Assembly (NCBI GenBank): GCA_016209105.1
Contig: JACQWR010000007.1
Coordinates: 62,001 to 126,000, forward strand
Direction of reading: 5' to 3'
DNA: 64,000 bases
DNA from: Deltaproteobacteria bacterium
GTDB taxonomy: Bacteria > Desulfobacterota > Syntrophia > Syntrophales > JACQWR01
Part shown: positions 62,138 to 64,000 of the stretch, in pieces
How positions within the stretch are numbered: position 1 is the stretch's first letter
How the letters are laid out: the number at the start of each line of letters is the position of its first letter
Made by a program: the position numbers and the translations under genes
The notes under the pieces: model-generated
Seen by the model: only the letters and a program-made list of their open reading frames with translations
Database searches by the model: none
Told to the model about the DNA's origin: nothing

Positions 62138-64000
62138 ATGGCTGACAGGATAGAAATTGGTTTCAAGAAAGGGATCAGGGATGCCCTGGGCGGGAAGATC
62201 AGGCGCAGGATCGTAGAACACTTGGGAATACAGGTGGACGGCGTAAAGACGATTGAGGTCTATACTATCGCCGATGGCCTGAGTGCCGAGGAACTTCGTC
62301 AGGCGGCCAGCGCCCCCCTTTCCGATCCCATCATCCAGGAATTTGCCGTTAATACTCCTCTTGCAGTCAGCTTTGATTGGCTCATCGAGGTGGGCTTCCG
62401 TCCCGGCGTCACGGATAACGTGGGAAAGACGGCGCGGGAGGCCATCGCTCTCCTCCTCAAGAGACGCACCGCCGACATGCCCCCCGTCTATACATCCCGC
62501 CAGTACCTGATCGAAGGGAAAATCGGCAGGAACGAGGCGGAGACGATTGCCACCAGCCTCCTCGCCAACGAGCTTATCGAGCACTACAAAATCATTGATG
62601 GGAAGATCTGGGACCGGAGAAAGGGGATTGCCCCCTACGTGCCCCGTGTCGCGGGCACGGATCGGCCGCACACGGAAGAAATAGACCTGGATGTGGATGA
62701 TGGGACGCTCATCGGGATCAGCAACGAGCGCGTGCTCGCCCTCACCCTTGCGGAAATGAAGATCATCCGCGACTATCTGAAAAAGAGAGATGTCCTCACG
62801 GCGAGAAAAAAAGAGGGGCTCGGCGGCAAGGCGACAGACGCGGAACTGGAATGCCTCGCCCAAACCTGGTCCGAGCACTGCAAGCACAAGATATTCAGCA
62901 GCCTGATTAACTATGACGATGGTGAAGGCAATACCCGTCAGATAGATTCCCTCTTCGATAGCTACGTCCGGCGCACCACGACGGAAATCCGGGCACGCCT
63001 CGGCAAGGATGACTGGTGCCTCTCCGTCTTCAGCGACAACGCGGGCATCATCAAATTCAACGACGAGCACAACTTGGTCTTCAAGGTGGAAACCCACAAT
63101 TCCCCCTCGGCGCTCGATCCCTACGGCGGCGCGCTGACGGGTATCGTGGGCGTTAACCGGGACCCCTTCGGCACCGGCCGGGGGGCAAAACTCATCTTCA
63201 ATACCGATATCTTCTGCTTTGCCCCGCCCACCTACGCAAAACCGCTGCCGCCGCGCATCCTCCATCCGCGCCGCATCTATGAGGGCGTGCGCGAAGGGGT
63301 GGAACACGGGGGCAACAAGAGCGGCATCCCCACGGTGAACGGCTGCATCGTCTTCGATGAACGCTACCTGGGAAAGCCGCTCGTGTACTGCGGGACGGGG
63401 GGAATCATGCCCGCCCGCATCAACGGCGAGCCCACCCATACGAAAGCGATCCTGCCCGGCGACCTGATCGTCATGACAGGCGGCCGCATCGGCAAGGACG
63501 GCATCCACGGCGCCACCTTTTCCTCGGAAGAACTGCACGAGGGCTCGCCCGTTACCGCCGTCCAGATCGGCGATCCCATCACCCAGAAGAAGATGACCGA
63601 TTTTCTCCTCATGGCGCGGGACCGGGGCCTCTATCGCGGCCTCACCGACAACGGGGCCGGCGGTCTTTCCTCCTCCGTGGGGGAGACGGCACGACTCGCC
63701 GGCGGCTGCGAGATAGACCTGAAAAAAGCGCCCCTCAAGTATCCCGGCCTCAATCCCTGGGAGATTCTCATTTCGGAATCGCAGGAACGGATGACCCTGG
63801 CCGTTGATCCGGCAAAAGCGGATGCATTCCTTGCCCTGGCAGAGAAGATGGACGTCGAGGCGACCGTTCTCGGCAGGTACACTGACTCGGGAATGTTTCA
63901 TATTCGCTACGGGAAAGAGACCGTTGTTTATCTTTCCATGGAATTCCTCCACGGAGGCCTCCCCCAGATGCAGTTACCTGCCCGGTGGACGCCGCCGCGT
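62138..64000 (+). CDS. purL: Phosphoribosylformylglycinamidine synthase, PurS-PurL fusion (3' end outside window)
   Basis: Six hundred and twenty-one codons run off the right edge. The ATG at 62138 follows GGGGAAGGAC. Residues 1-90 are PurS-like (TIEVYTIADGLSAEELRQAA) followed by VGFRPGVTDNVGKTAREAIA, typical of the fused form. The PurL part has the linker TWSEHCKHKIFSS and the ATP/FGAR region VFKVETHNSPSALDPYGGA. RDPFGTGRGAKLIFNTD follows, and a second AIR-synthase half begins (GLYRGLTDNGAGGLSSSVGE). It converts FGAR and ammonia to FGAM in purine synthesis. A glutaminase subunit (PurQ) would be expected nearby. Confidence 0.95.
   Translation, partial: MADRIEIGFKKGIRDALGGKIRRRIVEHLGIQVDGVKTIEVYTIADGLSAEELRQAASAPLSDPIIQEFAVNTPLAVSFDWLIEVGFRPGVTDNVGKTAREAIALLLKRRTADMPPVYTSRQYLIEGKIGRNEAETIATSLLANELIEHYKIIDGKIWDRRKGIAPYVPRVAGTDRPHTEEIDLDVDDGTLIGISNERVLALTLAEMKIIRDYLKKRDVLTARKKEGLGGKATDAELECLAQTWSEHCKHKIFSSLINYDDGEGNTRQIDSLFDSYVRRTTTEIRARLGKDDWCLSVFSDNAGIIKFNDEHNLVFKVETHNSPSALDPYGGALTGIVGVNRDPFGTGRGAKLIFNTDIFCFAPPTYAKPLPPRILHPRRIYEGVREGVEHGGNKSGIPTVNGCIVFDERYLGKPLVYCGTGGIMPARINGEPTHTKAILPGDLIVMTGGRIGKDGIHGATFSSEELHEGSPVTAVQIGDPITQKKMTDFLLMARDRGLYRGLTDNGAGGLSSSVGETARLAGGCEIDLKKAPLKYPGLNPWEILISESQERMTLAVDPAKADAFLALAEKMDVEATVLGRYTDSGMFHIRYGKETVVYLSMEFLHGGLPQMQLPARWTPPR

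Noticed and set aside
62054-63952. Open frame of 632 codons on the minus strand
   Set aside because: It lies opposite the purSL gene, which has all expected motifs; the minus-strand product is His/Gly/Arg-rich without domains.

Overview
This 64 kb window looks like a chromosomal segment of a strictly anaerobic, Gram-negative deltaproteobacterium (Desulfobacterota). The order Syntrophales/Syntrophobacterales is my best guess, from overall gene style and not from any marker gene. Pointers are rubrerythrin and ferritin-like oxygen-stress proteins, an acyl-CoA-ligase-type gene, a branched-chain amino acid (Liv) importer, a PurS-PurL fusion, many hybrid histidine kinases with c-di-GMP enzymes, and an inverted repeat with AACAGGCTGCTGAAAAA ends that I associate with this group. 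No rRNA, tRNA or CRISPR array was seen.

Layout. 0-17 kb: a partial phenylacetate-CoA-ligase-like gene, a membrane-anchored unknown protein, a KefB-type antiporter, a MASE3-GGDEF diguanylate cyclase, a small LETM1-like membrane protein, two large hybrid kinases (6.3-9.0 and 13.8-17.0 kb) with near-identical kinase/receiver halves, a flavin reductase, a membrane/spermidine-synthase fusion and two small unknown genes. 17-24 kb: a conserved housekeeping block (mtaB, rnc, a radical SAM gene, an MFS carrier, era, der). 24-31 kb: a signalling operon (periplasmic binding protein, hybrid kinase with HPt, REC-PAS-GGDEF-EAL). 31-41 kb: a cupin, livKHMGF, an MFS carrier, an ABC-F ATPase and a ferritin-like protein. 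41-51 kb: a stranded integron-type cassette with a HEPN-like protein, then on the minus strand a Na/Pi transporter, a rubrerythrin and a second signalling operon (two binding proteins, hybrid kinase, REC-GGDEF). 51-57 kb: a QueG-like Fe-S protein, DedA, a large multi-span membrane protein, then a decayed integron: a truncated integrase reading leftwards and two toxin-antitoxin cassettes separated by attC-like sites reading rightwards. 57-64 kb: mdh, glmM, a nitroreductase, two more copies of the small LETM1-like gene and the 5' part of a purSL gene.

The most distinctive property is the density of short palindromic repeats. Family R1 (about 108 bp, two GC-rich hairpins) has about eight copies. 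Family R2 (about 115 bp, EcoRI-type GAATTC end) has about ten. Family R3 (about 128 bp, long terminal inverted repeats) has two full copies and one half copy. One R1 copy sits inside an R2 copy. Both full R3 copies supply the TAA stop of the gene they follow. All three copies of the small LETM1-like gene are bordered by R2 elements. A promoter module (TTGACA, 17-bp spacer, TACACT, with conserved flanks) recurs three times. The best candidates for something undescribed are the R2-bordered small-protein family and the integron remnant.
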